Positions 62,116-64,000 of a stretch of DNA of 64,000 bases are shown in pieces. The stretch is from contig NZ_CP031834.1 in the NCBI RefSeq assembly GCF_003590645.1, positions 2,914,501-2,978,500 on the forward strand, in the 5' to 3' direction. The notes under the pieces are model-generated. The model made no database searches, was not told the DNA's origin, and was given only the letters and a program-made list of their open reading frames with translations. The position numbers and the translations under genes are program-made. Origin of the DNA: Mesorhizobium sp. DCY119. GTDB taxonomy: Bacteria > Pseudomonadota > Alphaproteobacteria > Rhizobiales > Rhizobiaceae. The first letter of the stretch is position 1. Each line of letters begins with the position of its first letter.

Positions 62116-63255
62116 TCAGCATCCAAAGAGATCGTTCCAGAACACGAACCCCATAAAGCCCAGAACCAGCAGCATGCCGAGGCGATAGAAGGCTTCCGTC
62201 ACCCGCTCCGACACCGGCCGTCGGATGACGGCCTCAACTCCATAGAAAAGCAGATGCCCGCCGTCCAGTGGCGGAATCGGCAAAAGATTGAGAAAACCGA
62301 TTCCGACCGACAAAAGCGCCACGAGTTGCACCAGCCATTCGAAACCGAGCTTGGCCGCCTTGCCGGCCATGTCGGCGATTTTCACCGGTCCGCCGAGCTG
62401 GCACTTGTCCTCACGCCCCACGACGAAGCGCTGAAAGAACTGGCCGGTTCTCGCGATTATGTTGCCGGTCTCATAGACCGCCTCAAGCAAGGCGCCGGGC
62501 GGGCTGTAGCTGATGACACGCGGCTGACCCACCTGCTCGTTGTTGACCACACCGATGACGCCGACCTTGACGTTGTTTCCAAGCGCGTCCTTCTGTTCCA
62601 TGACTTCCGGCGTGGCATTGACGGTGACTTCCTTGCCATCACGCAGCATCACGAACTCGATCGCGTCGCCGGTGCGCCCTGAAACCAGGCGCTGGACATC
62701 CGCGAAGGTTTCCACGCGCGTGCCGCCAACCCTGACAAACCGATCGCCCGGCAGGATGCCTGCTCTTGCAGCCGGACTGTCGGGGCGCACTTCAGCGACC
62801 ATCGGCTCGGCGACGAAGCGGCCATAGACGGAAAACATCACGGTAAAGACGGCAATCGTCAGCAGAAAATTGAACGCCGGCCCGGCGAATACGGTGAGAG
62901 CCCGCTTCCAGATCGGCTGGGTGTGAAAGGCTACCTTGCGTTCAGCGTCGGTGAGGTTGGCCGTCTCGGTAGAATCAGGCGCACTGGTGACATTCATGTC
63001 ACCAACGAATTTGACGTATCCACCGAGCGGTATGGCCGATAACTTCCAGCGCGTGCCGTGGCGATCATTGAAGCCAAAAAGCTCAGGTCCGAAGCCGATG
63101 GAAAAGGCCTGTACCCCTATGCCGCACCAGCGCCCGACTAGATAGTGCCCCATCTCGTGGACGAACACGACAACGGTCAAAACGAACAGGAACGGTATGA
63201 TGGTGCCGACGAGCAGACTGTTCACGCCGAACACCGCAGGAAGTATCTCGCTCAA
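62116..63255 (-). CDS. rseP: Site-2 intramembrane zinc protease RseP
   Basis: The 379-residue inner-membrane metalloprotease has the zinc motif HEMGH (about residue 34), a periplasmic PDZ domain (about 125-205, VAEVRPDSPAARAGILPGDR), and the third ligand motif NLLPIPPLDGGHLLFY near residue 325. RseP cuts anti-sigma factors and leftover signal peptides. The order cdsA-rseP-bamA-lpxD is conserved in proteobacteria. One PDZ domain is clear; E. coli has two. Confidence 0.95.
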   Translation of the reverse strand: MSEILPAVFGVNSLLVGTIIPFLFVLTVVVFVHEMGHYLVGRWCGIGVQAFSIGFGPELFGFNDRHGTRWKLSAIPLGGYVKFVGDMNVTSAPDSTETANLTDAERKVAFHTQPIWKRALTVFAGPAFNFLLTIAVFTVMFSVYGRFVAEPMVAEVRPDSPAARAGILPGDRFVRVGGTRVETFADVQRLVSGRTGDAIEFVMLRDGKEVTVNATPEVMEQKDALGNNVKVGVIGVVNNEQVGQPRVISYSPPGALLEAVYETGNIIARTGQFFQRFVVGREDKCQLGGPVKIADMAGKAAKLGFEWLVQLVALLSVGIGFLNLLPIPPLDGGHLLFYGVEAVIRRPVSERVTEAFYRLGMLLVLGFMGFVFWNDLFGC

Positions 63256-63374
63256 ACCATGCCCCCAATGCCCTCAACAAGATTCGGCGAAGCCCGCGCC
63301 GTGAGTGTGTGATGTGAATCCGGGCGAATCCAAGGCATCGTGCCGAGCGAAGATCGCAGCGCGGCTTTTTCGCC

Positions 63375-64000
63375 TCAGGCCGGAAACAGACCGCTGGCCG
63401 GATGATCCGCGCCACCGAGAAGTGCGCCGATGACGTACAGGGCAAAGGCAGCCGCGACAAGCCCGTCGACACGGTCCATCACGCCCCCATGTCCGGGGAT
63501 GAGGTTGCTTGAGTCCTTTACCCCATGGCGTCGCTTGACCCATGATTCGAACAGGTCGCCTATCTGCGAGGCGACAGAGAGCAAGAACACCACGGGAATG
63601 AGCGTCAACAGGTTGCCACCGGCAAGGAAAGCCACCGCAAGCCCTGCGACCATGCCGCAAACTGTTCCACCAATGGCTCCGCTCCAGGTCTTTCCCGGCG
63701 AAATGGACGGCGCCAGCTTGGGCCCGCCGATAGCGCGGCCGACGAAGTAGGCGAAGATATCAGTGGCCCACACGGTTGCGAATAGAAACAGGATCGCCAT
63801 CAGGCCGGATCTGTCTGCGTCGCGCAGGAAAGCGAGCGAAATACCCGACAAGCCTGCATAGGCTAGGCCTGCCGTTGTCCATGTGCCCTGCCCGCGAATA
63901 AGCCCCGTCAGGGCTGAGGCAACGACAGCGCACCCCAGGACGGCGAATACTGTGGCAGCCGGAAAACCTGCCACCAGCGCAATCAGCGCCGCAGCCAATA
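63375..64000 (-). CDS. cdsA: Phosphatidate cytidylyltransferase CdsA (N-terminus off window)
   Basis: The C-terminal 208 residues are visible; the start lies beyond the right edge. The CdsA signature SWVKRRHGVKDSSNLIPGHG with GGVMDRVDGL is complete, and there are several membrane segments (AILFLFATVWATDIFAYFVG, GGTVCGMVAGLAVAFLAGG). It makes CDP-diacylglycerol, precursor of all phospholipids, in the inner membrane. It is followed by rseP after 119 bp. Confidence 0.95.
   Translation of the reverse strand, partial: LAAALIALVAGFPAATVFAVLGCAVVASALTGLIRGQGTWTTAGLAYAGLSGISLAFLRDADRSGLMAILFLFATVWATDIFAYFVGRAIGGPKLAPSISPGKTWSGAIGGTVCGMVAGLAVAFLAGGNLLTLIPVVFLLSVASQIGDLFESWVKRRHGVKDSSNLIPGHGGVMDRVDGLVAAAFALYVIGALLGGADHPASGLFPA

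Overview
The window looks like a chromosomal segment of an alphaproteobacterium of the order Hyphomicrobiales (Rhizobiales), most like Mesorhizobium, Aminobacter and relatives in the Phyllobacteriaceae. The evidence is the gene order (dusB-ntrBC-ntrYX-trkA-hfq-hflX-mazG; pdhABC with lpdA and lipA; tpiA-ppiD-trpDC-moaC-moeA-lexA-comEC-gltX-gltA; cdsA-rseP-bamA-lpxD-fabZ-lpxA-lpxI-lpxB), the ispDF fusion, LpxI in place of LpxH, a lipoyl domain on the pyruvate dehydrogenase E1 beta subunit, GTTC-type LexA boxes, and high-GC palindromic intergenic repeats. I found no tRNA, rRNA, CRISPR array, insertion sequence or phage gene. The assignment rests on recall of gene order and protein families, not on a database search.

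Layout. 1-832: the start of an rlpA lipoprotein gene, cut by the window edge. 1018-2949: a divergent AraC-type regulator and a PhyH-type oxygenase. 3007-10383: a sugar locus with a GtsA-like ABC transporter, a mutarotase-like protein and a D-lyxose/mannose-type isomerase, facing a LacI regulator; two identical 18-bp palindromes lie in the shared control region. 10454-24314: housekeeping and nitrogen-regulation genes (mazG, hflX, hfq, trkA, ntrX, ntrY, ntrC, ntrB, dusB, ispDF, cinA). 24280-33152: pyruvate dehydrogenase, lipoate synthesis and passengers (GNAT, SGNH hydrolase, DUF559). 33326-37020: ftsB, eno, kdsA and a VOC-family gene. 37021-38427: 1.4 kb without a credible protein gene, holding several palindromic repeats and one compact element of unknown nature. 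38428-44388: an NCS1 transporter, pyrG, an L,D-transpeptidase, secG and tpiA. 44535-50848: ppiD, trpD, trpC, moaC, moeA and lexA. 50869-55013: a comEC gene that has lost its middle, then gltX and gltA. 55059-64000: the lipid A and outer-membrane assembly cluster, ending in a truncated cdsA.

How the genes work together. The sugar locus can be read as one import-and-isomerise cassette under a local LacI repressor. NtrB/NtrC and NtrY/NtrX form the nitrogen-sensing block. PdhA, PdhB, PdhC, LpdA and LipA supply the complete pyruvate dehydrogenase together with its lipoyl cofactor. The lpx, fabZ, bamA, rseP and cdsA genes couple lipid A synthesis, outer-membrane protein insertion and phospholipid synthesis. 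The most unusual items are the internally deleted comEC, the structured element at about 37.64-37.96 kb, the duplicated LacI operator, and a DUF559 gene whose C-terminus is encoded by a palindromic repeat.
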